DNA of 34,686 nt. Origin: DATKQY01 sp035532475 (GTDB taxonomy: Bacteria > Actinomycetota > Acidimicrobiia > Acidimicrobiales > Bog-793). The stretch is from the NCBI GenBank assembly GCA_035532475.1, contig DATKQY010000081.1:1-34686 (forward strand), read 5' to 3'. The notes under the pieces were generated by a model. It saw only the letters and a program-made list of their open reading frames with translations, searched no databases and was not told the origin of the DNA. The position numbers and the translations under genes are program-made. Below, one piece after another: positions 1 to 7,491 of this stretch. Each line of letters begins with the position of its first letter. The first letter of the stretch is position 1.

Positions 1-1053
1 GTGCTCGACTTCGATGACCTGCACATGGAATCGACGAGCCATGTGAGTGCGGTGTGCGGCGCGGCGTCGCTCGCCTGCGGAGGCGGCGCGCGCGCCTACC
101 TCGCCGGCGCCGGGGTGATGGCCCGGCTCGGGACCGCGCTCGGCTGGACCCACTATGCGAGTGGCTGGCATGCCACGTGCACCGCCGGTGCCCCTGGCGC
201 GGCGGCTGCGGCGGCCGCGGCGCTCGGTCTCGACGAGGAGGCGACAGCCCGCGCAATCGTCCTCGCGCTGCCCGCGGCGGGCGGCGTCCAGCGCGCCTTC
301 GGCACGGACGCCAAGTCGCTGCAGGTCGGCTTCGCGGCCGAGGCCGGGGTTCGGGCGGCCAAGCTGGCGAGGGCGGGCGCCTCGGCCGACCTGGCTGCCC
401 TCGAGCAGTGGCTGGCGCTTGTCGGCGGGGCCCGGTCCCGAGTAGACCTCGGTGGCCCCGCCGTGCCTGGCGGTCTCGCGGTGAAGCTCTTCCCGTGCTG
501 CTACGCGATGCAGCGACCGATCTTCGCAATGCGCGACCTTGTCGCGAACGGGGTCGAACCCGCAGAGGTGGAGCGGGTCACGCTGCGCACGCCGGCGTCC
601 GCCATCCAGCCGCTGATCCATCACCGTCCGACGACGGCGCTCGAGGGCAAGTTCAGCCTGGAGTACGCCGTCGCCGCGGTGGTCCTCGACGGCTACCCCG
701 GCTTCGCGAGCTTTACGGACGCCGCGGTCCGTCGCGACGAGGCTGGCATGCTGATGCGCCGCGTGGAGGTCGACGCCGTTCCCGGCGGCGACTCCATCCT
801 CGCCGGCGACGTGGAGATCGAGTGCGCGCTGGCCGGTGGTCGGACCGCCTCGGCGAGGCTCGAGGTCCCACCTGGCGCCCCGGGTCGGCCGCCCGGAGCC
901 GCCGAGCTCACCGCGAAGCTCGCCGACTGCGGCGACGACGTTCCCGCACTGCTGGCCGGGATCACCTGGGAGGCCGCCCCAGAGCTGCTCCGCGAGCAGC
1001 TCGGTCCACTCGCGACCACTCGAACCCGACACCGTGCCGGCGAGGTCGCCTGA
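1..1053 (+). CDS. MmgE/PrpD family protein, 5' end outside window
   Basis: The 350 visible residues match the MmgE/PrpD family (2-methylcitrate dehydratase, cis-aconitate decarboxylase and relatives). They open at the family's LDFDD-H-S segment, continue through the glycine/alanine-rich helical domain (TAGAPGAAAAAAAALGLD, about residues 61-78) and an FGTDAKSLQVG stretch, and reach the family's LFPCCYAMQR segment near residue 165. Family members are usually about 450 residues, so roughly 100 residues lie upstream; the GTG at base 1 is probably an internal codon. The stop is followed 2 nt later by the GTG of a class III CoA-transferase, so this gene belongs to the operon running to 5763. The true substrate cannot be read from the sequence. 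The CoA-transferase, CitE-remnant and MaoC neighbours suggest a C5-C6 di- or tricarboxylic acid. Confidence 0.85.
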   Translation: MLDFDDLHMESTSHVSAVCGAASLACGGGARAYLAGAGVMARLGTALGWTHYASGWHATCTAGAPGAAAAAAAALGLDEEATARAIVLALPAAGGVQRAFGTDAKSLQVGFAAEAGVRAAKLARAGASADLAALEQWLALVGGARSRVDLGGPAVPGGLAVKLFPCCYAMQRPIFAMRDLVANGVEPAEVERVTLRTPASAIQPLIHHRPTTALEGKFSLEYAVAAVVLDGYPGFASFTDAAVRRDEAGMLMRRVEVDAVPGGDSILAGDVEIECALAGGRTASARLEVPPGAPGRPPGAAELTAKLADCGDDVPALLAGITWEAAPELLREQLGPLATTRTRHRAGEVA

Positions 1054-1055
1054 CC

Positions 1056-2288
1056 GTGCTGGTGCTCGAAGGGGTCACCGTCGTCAGCTTGGAACAGGCC
1101 GTGGCGGCACCGTTCGCCACGCGCCAGCTGGCCGATCTCGGGGCGAGGGTCGTGAAGATAGAGCGCCCTGGCAGCGGCGACTTCGCACGCGGCTACGACG
1201 AGACGGTCCTCGGCCAGTCGAGCTACTTCGTGTGGCTCAATCGCTCGAAGGAGTCGCTGGCGCTCGACTTGAAGGACCCGCGCGGGCGCGCCCTCCTGGC
1301 GGGGCTCATTGCCCGTGCGGACGTGTTCGTCCAGAACCTCGCGCCGGGTGCCGCCGGGCGCCTCGGCCTTGGCGCAGAGGTGCTGCGCGAGGAGCACCCG
1401 GAGTTGATCGTGTGTGAGATCTCCGGGTATGGCCAGGACGGCCCCTGGGCTGGCAGGAAGGCCTATGACCTGCTCGTCCAGAGCGAGGCCGGTGTCGTGT
1501 CCCTGACGGGGACGGCCGGCGAGGTCGCCAAGGTCGGGATTCCGATCGCCGACATCGCGGCGGGGATGTACGCCTTCAGCGGCATCCTCGCGGCGCTCTA
1601 CCAGCGGAGGGCGACCGGCGAGGGAGCCCGTGTCGAGGTCTCGATGTTCGAGGCGCTCGCGGAGTGGATGGGCGGACCCGCGTACTACACGATGTACTCC
1701 GGCACCCAGCCCGCCCGCACCGGAGCCGAGCACGCGACGATCGCCCCCTACGGACCCTTTTCGACGGCCGACGGCGGCAGCGTCGTCGTCGCCGTGCAGA
1801 ACGAGCGGGAGTGGGCTTCATTCTGCAAGGTCGTCCTCGGCGACGCGTCACTCGCCACCGATGATCGGTTTGCCGGGAACCCAGCGCGCGTCCGCAATCG
1901 GGAGGAGCTGCGCGAGCTTGTCGGGGGGAGCATCGCGCAGCTGGAGACGGCGGCGGCGGAGGAGCTGTTGCGAAGCGCAGGGATCGCCACGGCGACGCTC
2001 AACTCGGTTGCCGCCTTCCTCGATCATCCGGTCCTCGCCGGTCGGGATCGCTGGCGGGAGGTCGCGACGCCGGGGGGTACCGTCCGCGCGCTCATCCCGC
2101 CCGCAGTGCCTGGGCGTGCCGAACCGAGGATGGGCCCGGTACCGTCGGTCGGCCAGCACAGCGCTGAGATTCTCGCGTCGCTCGGGGTCGGCGTCAGTGA
2201 GCTCCGCGCGCTCGAAGCCGATGGCGTCGTCTCGTGCGCGGGCGCGGCGGGAACCGCCGCCGCTGCGAGACCATACCCGGAGGTGTGA
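1056..2288 (+). CDS. Class III (CaiB/BaiF) CoA-transferase
   Basis: A 410-residue family III CoA-transferase, which moves CoA between carboxylic acids through an aspartyl-CoA thioester. The N-terminal Rossmann-like half contains EQAVAAPFATRQLADLGARV and KIERPGSGDF. The catalytic Asp is at about residue 166 in the PIADIAAGM segment, matching Asp169 of formyl-CoA transferase. The tail carries a VGQHSAEIL motif, equivalent to the family's LGEHTDEVL. The GTG at 1056 was chosen because it starts exactly at the conserved N-terminus and sits 2 nt after the preceding stop; the open frame extends further upstream only as a shadow of the MmgE/PrpD gene. A second paralogue closes the operon at 4585. Donor and acceptor acids are unknown; succinyl-CoA:dicarboxylate transfer is an inference from context. 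Confidence 0.92.
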   Translation: MLVLEGVTVVSLEQAVAAPFATRQLADLGARVVKIERPGSGDFARGYDETVLGQSSYFVWLNRSKESLALDLKDPRGRALLAGLIARADVFVQNLAPGAAGRLGLGAEVLREEHPELIVCEISGYGQDGPWAGRKAYDLLVQSEAGVVSLTGTAGEVAKVGIPIADIAAGMYAFSGILAALYQRRATGEGARVEVSMFEALAEWMGGPAYYTMYSGTQPARTGAEHATIAPYGPFSTADGGSVVVAVQNEREWASFCKVVLGDASLATDDRFAGNPARVRNREELRELVGGSIAQLETAAAEELLRSAGIATATLNSVAAFLDHPVLAGRDRWREVATPGGTVRALIPPAVPGRAEPRMGPVPSVGQHSAEILASLGVGVSELRALEADGVVSCAGAAGTAAAARPYPEV

Positions 2289-2291
2289 GCA

Positions 2292-3452
2292 GTGGACTTC
2301 TCGCTCAGCGACGACCAGCGGACCATCCGAGACGCCGTGCGCGACGTCTGCGCGCAGTTCCCCGGCGAGTACTGGCGGGAGCTGGAGGCGAACGGTGCCT
2401 ACCCCGATGAGTTCGTCGGCACCCTCACCCGTCTCGGCTGGCTGTCGATTCTCATCCCCGAGGAGTACGGCGGAGGCGGACTCGGCATCACCGAGGCGGC
2501 GATCGTCCTCGAGGAGATCCACCGCTCCGGCGCCAACGCGAACGCCTGTCATGCCCAGATGTACACGATGGGGGCGCTTCTCCGACACGGCAGCGACGAG
2601 CAGAAGCGGCGGTTCCTGCCACAGATCGCCACCGGCGCCCTGCGGCTCCAGGCGTTCGGCGTTACGGAGCCGGACGCCGGCTCGGACAGTACGCGGATCG
2701 CGACACGCGCCGTGCGTGACGGCGACCGCTACGTCGTGAATGGCCAGAAGATCTACATCTCGAGGGTGGAGCAGTCCGACCTGATGCTGCTGCTCGCACG
2801 GACCACCCCGGCGGACGCCGCCGGGGGCCGCACGGACGGGCTCTCGCTGCTCCTGGTGGACCTGCGCGAGGCGGGCGATGCCGTCGAAGCCAGGCGGATC
2901 CCGATGATGTTCAACCATCACACCTACCAGGTGTTCATCAGCGACCTCGTCGTGCCTGCCGAGAACCTCGTCGGCGAGGAGGGGCACGGCTTCCGCCATG
3001 TCCTCGACGGCTGGAACGCCGAACGCTGCCTGATCGCCTCCGAGGCGATCGGCGACGCGCGGTGCTTCCTCGACCGGTCCAGCGAATACGCGCGCGAGCG
3101 CATCGTGTTCGACCGGCCGATCGGCGCCAACCAGGGGGTGCAGTTCCCGCTCGCGCAGGCGTACGCGGCGACCGAGGCGGCATCGCTCGTCCGCTTCCAC
3201 GCGACGACCCTCTTCGACGCCGGCGAGGCCTGCGGCGCGGAGGCGAACACCGCCAAGCTCCTCGCCTCCCAGGCGGCGTCGCAGGCGGGCAATGCCGCGC
3301 TGCAGACGTTCGGGGGCAACGGGCTGGCGGTCGAGTACGGCATCGAGCGCAAGTTCCGCGAGACGCGGCTCTTCGAGATCGCCCCCGTCAGCAACAACCT
3401 GGTGCTCGCCTACCTGGCCCAGCGGGTCCTCGGCCTCCCGCGATCGTACTGA
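2292..3452 (+). CDS. Acyl-CoA dehydrogenase
   Basis: A full-length (386 aa) flavin-dependent acyl-CoA dehydrogenase, making a 2,3-enoyl-CoA and passing electrons to ETF. The N-terminal helical domain begins MDFSLSDDQRTIRDAV. The FAD/substrate loop FGVTEPDAGSDSTRI lies near residue 120, followed by NGQKIYIS. The C-terminal helical domain contains QTFGGNGLAVEYG and then LFEIAPVSNN, where E362 occupies the place of the usual catalytic glutamate. GTG at 2292 is 3 nt after the previous stop and is the only sensible start. It stands between a CoA-transferase and a ruined CitE lyase, so it probably acts on a short branched or dicarboxylic acyl-CoA. The specific substrate cannot be assigned. Confidence 0.92.
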   Translation: MDFSLSDDQRTIRDAVRDVCAQFPGEYWRELEANGAYPDEFVGTLTRLGWLSILIPEEYGGGGLGITEAAIVLEEIHRSGANANACHAQMYTMGALLRHGSDEQKRRFLPQIATGALRLQAFGVTEPDAGSDSTRIATRAVRDGDRYVVNGQKIYISRVEQSDLMLLLARTTPADAAGGRTDGLSLLLVDLREAGDAVEARRIPMMFNHHTYQVFISDLVVPAENLVGEEGHGFRHVLDGWNAERCLIASEAIGDARCFLDRSSEYARERIVFDRPIGANQGVQFPLAQAYAATEAASLVRFHATTLFDAGEACGAEANTAKLLASQAASQAGNAALQTFGGNGLAVEYGIERKFRETRLFEIAPVSNNLVLAYLAQRVLGLPRSY

Positions 3453-3501
3453 GCGCGACCGATGAGGCTGGCGTATGCGGCCGTGGCAGCGCCGTTCGTG
3501 A

Positions 3502-4057
3502 CTGATCGTCCCCGGCGACCGCCGGCGGCTCACCACCAACGGCTCCCGACCAGCGCTGCTCGGTCGCGACCCGTCCGACCTCGAAGCGGCGGTGCTGCCG
3601 GGCGCGGAGGTGGCGGCGCGCAGCCTCGTCGCGGGCCGCTTCGCTACGTCCGGGTGAACGCCGCGTCCCGTCCGTGGCTCGAGGACGGCCAGCACCCCAG
3701 CACTCCGGGCGCTCCCGAGGGGGTCTGTCTCCCGAAGCGCGGAGGAGCCGAGGACGTGGCCGCCCTGGCCGGCGCCTCGACGAGTTGGCGTACGACGCGC
3801 CGGCCGCCCGTCAGCTCGGGCTCTCGGCGAAGTGGACGATCGACCCCGGCCAGGCCGAGGTTGCCATCCGGGTGTCCAGCCTCGGTCCGGACGAGGTCGC
3901 TTGGGCGCACCGCGTGATCGTCTGGTGGCATCAGGCCGGAGGCCCCGGCGACAGCCCAGCTGCCGCCGGGGGCGAGCTCGCCGACCGGCCGATCGTGGTC
4001 CAGGCGATGCGTCTGTTGGGGCTGGTCGGCGCAGGGCCGACGGGAGAGGAGCAGTGA
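3502..4057 (+). pseudogene. Decayed CitE-type (HpcH/HpaI) citramalyl/malyl-CoA lyase
   Basis: Three CitE-like pieces follow one another in three different frames. Frame 1, from 3502, gives LIVPGDRRRL and SDLEAAVLPGAEVAARSLV, like the family's LFVPGDRPR and DLEDAV...K..AR; it stops at 3655-3657. Frame 3, from 3642, gives RYVRVNAASRPWLEDG and GVCLPKRGGAEDVAAL, like the VRVN and LPK segments. Frame 2, from about 3783, gives LAYDAPAARQLGLSAKWTID (then PGQ) and ADRPIVVQAMRLLG, like the family's KWAIHPxQ and C-terminus. About 110 residues between the LPK and KW segments are missing, including the GxEDL metal-binding core. With two frameshifts and the deletion it cannot be an active lyase. The stop of the last piece overlaps the ATG of the MaoC gene by one base, preserving the old operon junction. 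Confidence 0.8.
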
Positions 4058-4581
4058 TGGTGGCAACGGTGCAGCCCGGCTGGCAGGGCCGGTTCTACGA
4101 GGACTTCGCGATCGGCGACGTCTATCGGTGTCGCTACGGGCGGACGATCACCGAGTACGACAACATCTCCTTCAGCCTGCTCACCAACAACTCGAACCAG
4201 ATCCACTTCAACACCCACTACGCGAGCCGCACGGAGTGGGGGCGCTGCCTCGTGAACTCGATGCTTACCCTCGCCGTCGTGACCGGCATGGGCACCGCGG
4301 ACGTGAGCGAGAACGGCTTCGCGCTCGGCTGGGACGAGATCGTGCTGCCGAACCCCGTGTTCGCCGGCGACTCGCTCTACTCCGAGTCCGAGGTGGTCGA
4401 GCTGCGGGAGTCCGCGAGCCGCCCGACCCAGGGGATCGTGAAGGTGGAGACCCGCGGCTACAACCAGGACGGCCTCGTCGTCATCCGCTACCGGCGCTCC
4501 GTGATGGTCTGGAAGCGCGCGCACGCCCCGTCCCGGTCGCCCTTTCCCGGCGCGGGCCCCGACGGCGCGGCGGACGCGTAA
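4057..4581 (+). CDS. MaoC-family acyl-CoA hydratase (itaconyl/mesaconyl-CoA hydratase-like)
   Basis: A 174-residue single hot-dog domain. It starts YEDFAIGDVYR and continues with TITEYDN and the hydratase loop LLTNNSNQIHFN at residues 41-52. In classical R-specific hydratases this loop is GDxNPxHxD; here the catalytic Asp position is Asn45 while His50 is kept, as in the mycobacterial MaoC encoded next to CitE (Rv2499c type, from memory). ATG 4057 has a GAGAGGAG ribosome site 6-7 nt upstream and overlaps the stop of the dead lyase frame by one base. Its likely job is hydrating an unsaturated C5 dicarboxyl-CoA for cleavage by the lyase that is now broken. The next CoA-transferase starts 3 nt after its stop. 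Confidence 0.88.
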   Translation: MVATVQPGWQGRFYEDFAIGDVYRCRYGRTITEYDNISFSLLTNNSNQIHFNTHYASRTEWGRCLVNSMLTLAVVTGMGTADVSENGFALGWDEIVLPNPVFAGDSLYSESEVVELRESASRPTQGIVKVETRGYNQDGLVVIRYRRSVMVWKRAHAPSRSPFPGAGPDGAADA

Positions 4582-4584
4582 GCG

Positions 4585-5763
4585 GTGGAGCTGTCGGACT
4601 CGCTCCAGGGGGTGCGCGTCCTCGCGCTCGAGCAGGCCGCGGCGATGCCCTTCTGCTCGTTCATGCTCGCCGAGCTCGGCGCGGACGTCGTGAAGGTTGA
4701 GCGGCCGGGCGAGGGCGACGTCATCCGCGGGTGGGACCGGGTGGTGCGCGGGTTGTCGAGCGGCTTCGTCTGGCTGAACGCCAACAAGCGCGACGTCGCC
4801 GTCGACCTCCACCGTCCCGAGGGGCGCGAGGTGCTGCGGCGCCTGGCCGGTCGCAGCGACGTGTTCCTCGAAAACTTCGCGCCCGGCGTCGCCGACCGCC
4901 TCGGCCTCGGCTACGCGGAGCTGTCGGAGGCCAACGCGCGCCTCGTCTACTGCTCGCTCTCCGGCTACGGCCACGACGGTCCCTACCGGGACATGAAGGC
5001 CTACGACCTCCTGGTGCAGGGCGAGTCGGGGATCCTGCTCACGAGCGGGACGCCGGAAGCGCCTGCCAAGGTCGGTCTTCCGATCACGGACCTCGTAGGC
5101 GGGATGACCGCCGCGCTCGCCGTCGTCTCGGCGCTGCGCGTACGCGACGCGACGGGACGGGGCCAATTCCTCGACGTGTCGATGCTCGATGCTGCGGCCT
5201 CCTGGCTCGGCTACTTCCCTCAGCACTCCTGGCACGGTGGTGCCGAGCCGCCGCGGACCGGCATGCGCCACCAGTACATCTGCCCCTACGGGCCCTTCCT
5301 CGCGGCCGACGGCGTCCATGTGAACATCGCCGTCGGATCCGCTCGAGACTGGGAGCGCTTCGCGCGCGACGTCGTCGGCCGGCCCGAGTGGCTCGACGAC
5401 GAGCGCTTTGTCGACTTCGAAGCCCGCCGGGCCAACCGCGACCTCATCGAGGGGGAGATCGAGCGGGTGATCGCGACCGAGCCGAGCGCTAGCTGGCTCG
5501 GGCGCCTTCGGGAGGCCGGGCTCGCTGCCGGTGAGGTCCGCTCGATGCGCTCGGTGCTCGAGCACCCCCAGCTCCTGTACCGGCAGATGTTCGTGGAGGC
5601 GGACTCGCCCGTCGGCGAGCTGCCCCTCGTCCGCTCCCCGCTCGGCAGTCCGGACCGGGAACGCCGGCTGCCTGGGCTCGGCGAGCACACCGACGAGGTC
5701 CTGGCCGAGATCGGCTACGACCCCGAGGCGCGCGCCCGCCTGCGCGCCGACGGCGTGATCTGA
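4585..5763 (+). CDS. Class III (CaiB/BaiF) CoA-transferase, second copy
   Basis: A 392-residue family III CoA-transferase, clearly homologous to the one at 1056 but well diverged. Shared landmarks are the EQAAAMPFCSFMLAELGADV N-terminus, KVERPGEGD, the SGYGHDGPYRDMKAYDLLVQ segment, and PITDLVGGM, in which D169 matches the catalytic Asp of formyl-CoA transferase. The C-terminus ends with LGEHTDEVL and a short helical tail, so the gene is complete. GTG 4585 is 3 nt after the MaoC stop. Two such enzymes in one operon may activate two acids, or one may recycle CoA from the product; this is inference. It is the last gene of the operon, followed by 39 bp and a convergent gene. Confidence 0.92.
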   Translation: MELSDSLQGVRVLALEQAAAMPFCSFMLAELGADVVKVERPGEGDVIRGWDRVVRGLSSGFVWLNANKRDVAVDLHRPEGREVLRRLAGRSDVFLENFAPGVADRLGLGYAELSEANARLVYCSLSGYGHDGPYRDMKAYDLLVQGESGILLTSGTPEAPAKVGLPITDLVGGMTAALAVVSALRVRDATGRGQFLDVSMLDAAASWLGYFPQHSWHGGAEPPRTGMRHQYICPYGPFLAADGVHVNIAVGSARDWERFARDVVGRPEWLDDERFVDFEARRANRDLIEGEIERVIATEPSASWLGRLREAGLAAGEVRSMRSVLEHPQLLYRQMFVEADSPVGELPLVRSPLGSPDRERRLPGLGEHTDEVLAEIGYDPEARARLRADGVI

Positions 5764-5776
5764 GCGCCGCTGGCGC

Positions 5777-5789
5777 CTGCGTTGCGCAG
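5777..5789. terminator. Small hairpin between convergent genes
   Basis: CTGCG-TTG-CGCAG is a 5-bp perfect stem with a 3-nt loop, in the 39 bp between the CoA-transferase stop and the convergent LLM oxidoreductase stop. There is no T-run, so terminator function is a guess from position. Confidence 0.3.
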
Positions 5790-5802
5790 CGGGCGTGACT
5801 GC

Positions 5803-6699
5803 TCACCCGGGCAGCTGCAACGCCTCCGGCACCGGCCGCCCGAGGGGCGCGACCTGGGCGATGACGTCGGCGAGCAGCTCGTAGACCGGGTCGCCGAGCG
5901 GGTCCGGGAGGTCGACCATAGCGAGGTCGACGCCGAGCTCCGCCAGGGCCCCGAAGCGGTCGACGGCCTCCGCGACCGACGGGGAGCCGAGCGGTCCGAG
6001 CGTCGTCCGCACGATCTGCTCGTACGGACGCCCCACGTCCTCGCAGTGGCCGCGGAGCACCTCCAGCTTGTGGCGGACCACGTCGATGCCGAGCGTGTCG
6101 AAGAGGTTGCACGCGTCGGCGTGCTCCGCCACCAGCCGGAGGGTGCGCTTCTCGCCGGAGCCGCCGACCAGGATCGGCACCCTCCGCACAGGCGCCGGCG
6201 AGTTCAGCGGCCGCTCCAGCCGGTAGTGCCGCCCCTCGAATGGCGTCTCGTCGCCGTCGAACATGCGGCGGGCGACGACGAGCACCTCCTCCAGGCGCTC
6301 GAAGCGCTCGGCGAGCCCAGGGAAGGGGATCCCGAGGCCCGTGGCCTCCTCCTCGTTCCAGGCTGCGCCGATGCCGAGCCAGGCCCGGCCGCCCGACAGG
6401 ACGTCGAGGGTGGTGACCTGCTTCACGAGCGCGCCGGGATGGCGGTACACGACGCCGGTCACGAGACTGCCGAGCTGCATGCGCCGCGTTCGTCCTGCGA
6501 CCCAGGCCATCTGGGCGTACGCCTCGAGCATCGGCTCCTCGGGTGGCCCGACGAAGCCGATCTGGAAGAAGTGGTCCATCGGCCAGAAGCTGTGGACCCC
6601 GATCTCCTCGGAGCGCGAGACGATCCGGTCCATCACCGCGGCCATTCCGGCGGGCCCGCCGGGCCATGAGAAGTCGACGACGTGGAGGCCGATCAGCAC
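5803..6699 (-). CDS. LLM-class (probable F420-dependent) oxidoreductase, TIGR03560-like
   Basis: A 298-residue luciferase-like TIM-barrel oxidoreductase. Family marks are SFWPMDHFFQI near the N-terminus, the GSLVTGVVYRHPG strand, VTTLDVLSGGRAWLGIGAAW, and ERFERLEEVL. The pattern matches the Rv1855c-type subgroup often annotated as F420-dependent. The open frame runs further upstream, but GTG 6699 is preferred: the conserved barrel begins just there (VLIGLHVVDFSW) and a GAGAGGAG ribosome site lies 7 nt upstream. A TACGGT box at 6752-6757 could be its -10, giving a leader of about 45 nt. It is convergent with the acid-degradation operon and shows no functional link to it. Cofactor and substrate are not proven. 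Confidence 0.85.
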   Translation of the reverse strand: MLIGLHVVDFSWPGGPAGMAAVMDRIVSRSEEIGVHSFWPMDHFFQIGFVGPPEEPMLEAYAQMAWVAGRTRRMQLGSLVTGVVYRHPGALVKQVTTLDVLSGGRAWLGIGAAWNEEEATGLGIPFPGLAERFERLEEVLVVARRMFDGDETPFEGRHYRLERPLNSPAPVRRVPILVGGSGEKRTLRLVAEHADACNLFDTLGIDVVRHKLEVLRGHCEDVGRPYEQIVRTTLGPLGSPSVAEAVDRFGALAELGVDLAMVDLPDPLGDPVYELLADVIAQVAPLGRPVPEALQLPG

Positions 6700-7088
6700 A
6701 GCGAGGCTCCTCTCTCGGGCCCGGCCGAGGAGCCGGGCGCGGTCGATCGCCACCGTAGGCCAGCCCGTCAGGCAGCTGCCGGGGGCCGGACGTCCCGGCC
6801 GCGCGAGGCGGGCGCGGCCCGGCCGGGACCGCCGCGGAACGCGGGCCGGGCGCGGTCGCCGTCGACGCCGCACGACTTCCCATCAGCGCTGGCCCCGACG
6901 CCGACCCGACGGCGCCGGAGCCGCGCACCCCGCCTTAGCGGCGAGGTCCTGCCTGTCGGAAGCCCTAACGACCGCTGCCGGCGGAGATTCCAGACGCTGG
7001 TTCCCCCGCGCGGCCGCTTCGCTGGCGGCCCGCGTGAATACGCGAGAAAGTACTCAAGTTCTCGCTCTCCGTGGTCGTATGAGTACTC
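6700..7088. other. Intergenic region between divergent genes
   Basis: These 389 bp separate the LLM oxidoreductase start from an orphan small gene. The first 250 bp are very GC-rich with no convincing reading frame. The last 60 bp are less GC-rich and hold two AGTACT-centred palindromic elements, listed separately. No RNA gene was recognised. Confidence 0.6.
7042..7065. promoter_or_regulatory. Inverted repeat GCGAGAA-N10-TTCTCGC
   Basis: Perfect 7-bp arms at 7042-7048 and 7059-7065 flank a 10-nt spacer containing AGTACT. A second AGTACT, inside the palindrome at 7079-7090, is centred 33 bp downstream, about three helical turns. This looks like a paired operator in front of the gene at 7089. 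No regulator is identified. Confidence 0.4.
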
Positions 7089-7090
7089 AT
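7079..7090. promoter_or_regulatory. Perfect 12-bp palindrome ATGAGTACTCAT over a start codon
   Basis: The palindrome ends inside the ATG (7089-7091) of the small orphan gene. A protein bound here would cover the start region of a leaderless or short-leader transcript. It shares AGTACTCA with the element at 7049-7056. Confidence 0.4.
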
Positions 7091-7427
7091 GCGAGCTGCC
7101 CGGGACGTGCTGACGGTCGAGAGGATCCTCACCAGGCCGGAGACGCGCCGGCGTCGCCGGGCGCTGCCGGCCCTCGGCTACCGGGCGCCCGAGGAGGACG
7201 TCGAGCGCACGCTCGTCGGCCGCGACGCCCGGACCGGTGAGCTCATCGTCGTGAAGCCCGAGTGGACTGAGGTGGTCCGCTACGACCAGGTGCCCCCGAC
7301 GCCGATCGGCGCTTTCCGCACCCACGACGACGCCGTCGCCTACGCTTCGCTCTGTCGCCAGCTCGACGGCGACATGGCGGCGACCGTCGTCGACCGCTTC
7401 GACGCCGCGCCTTCCGACGTCTTCTAG
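7089..7427 (+). CDS. Small hypothetical protein (112 aa)
   Basis: I do not recognise this protein. It is soluble, with a very basic N-terminal helix (TRPETRRRRRALPAL, residues 15-29), then a compact alpha/beta-looking part including TGELIVVKPEWTEVVRYDQV and FRTHDDAVAYASLCRQL. No signal peptide or membrane segment is visible. Third positions are almost all G or C, so it is very probably a real gene. An in-frame stop at 7080-7082 makes ATG 7089 the earliest start; no ribosome site is visible, and a short-leader or leaderless message is possible (weak TATGAG at 7078-7083). It stands alone, convergent with moaC. The AGTACT palindromes upstream suggest regulation. The basic start could bind nucleic acid, but that is speculation. 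Confidence 0.7.
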   Translation: MRAARDVLTVERILTRPETRRRRRALPALGYRAPEEDVERTLVGRDARTGELIVVKPEWTEVVRYDQVPPTPIGAFRTHDDAVAYASLCRQLDGDMAATVVDRFDAAPSDVF

Positions 7428-7448
7428 GTCGCGCCGTCCCCGGCGACC
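7427..7448. terminator. Hairpin GGTCGC-N10-GCGACC
   Basis: A perfect 6-bp stem begins at the last base of the orphan gene's stop codon, in the 64 bp before the convergent moaC stop. It has no T-run; it is suggested as a terminator by position only. Confidence 0.35.
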
Positions 7449-7491
7449 CTGACCAGCTCGGTGCCGCGCTCCGGTCGCCTCCGGCGCGCCC

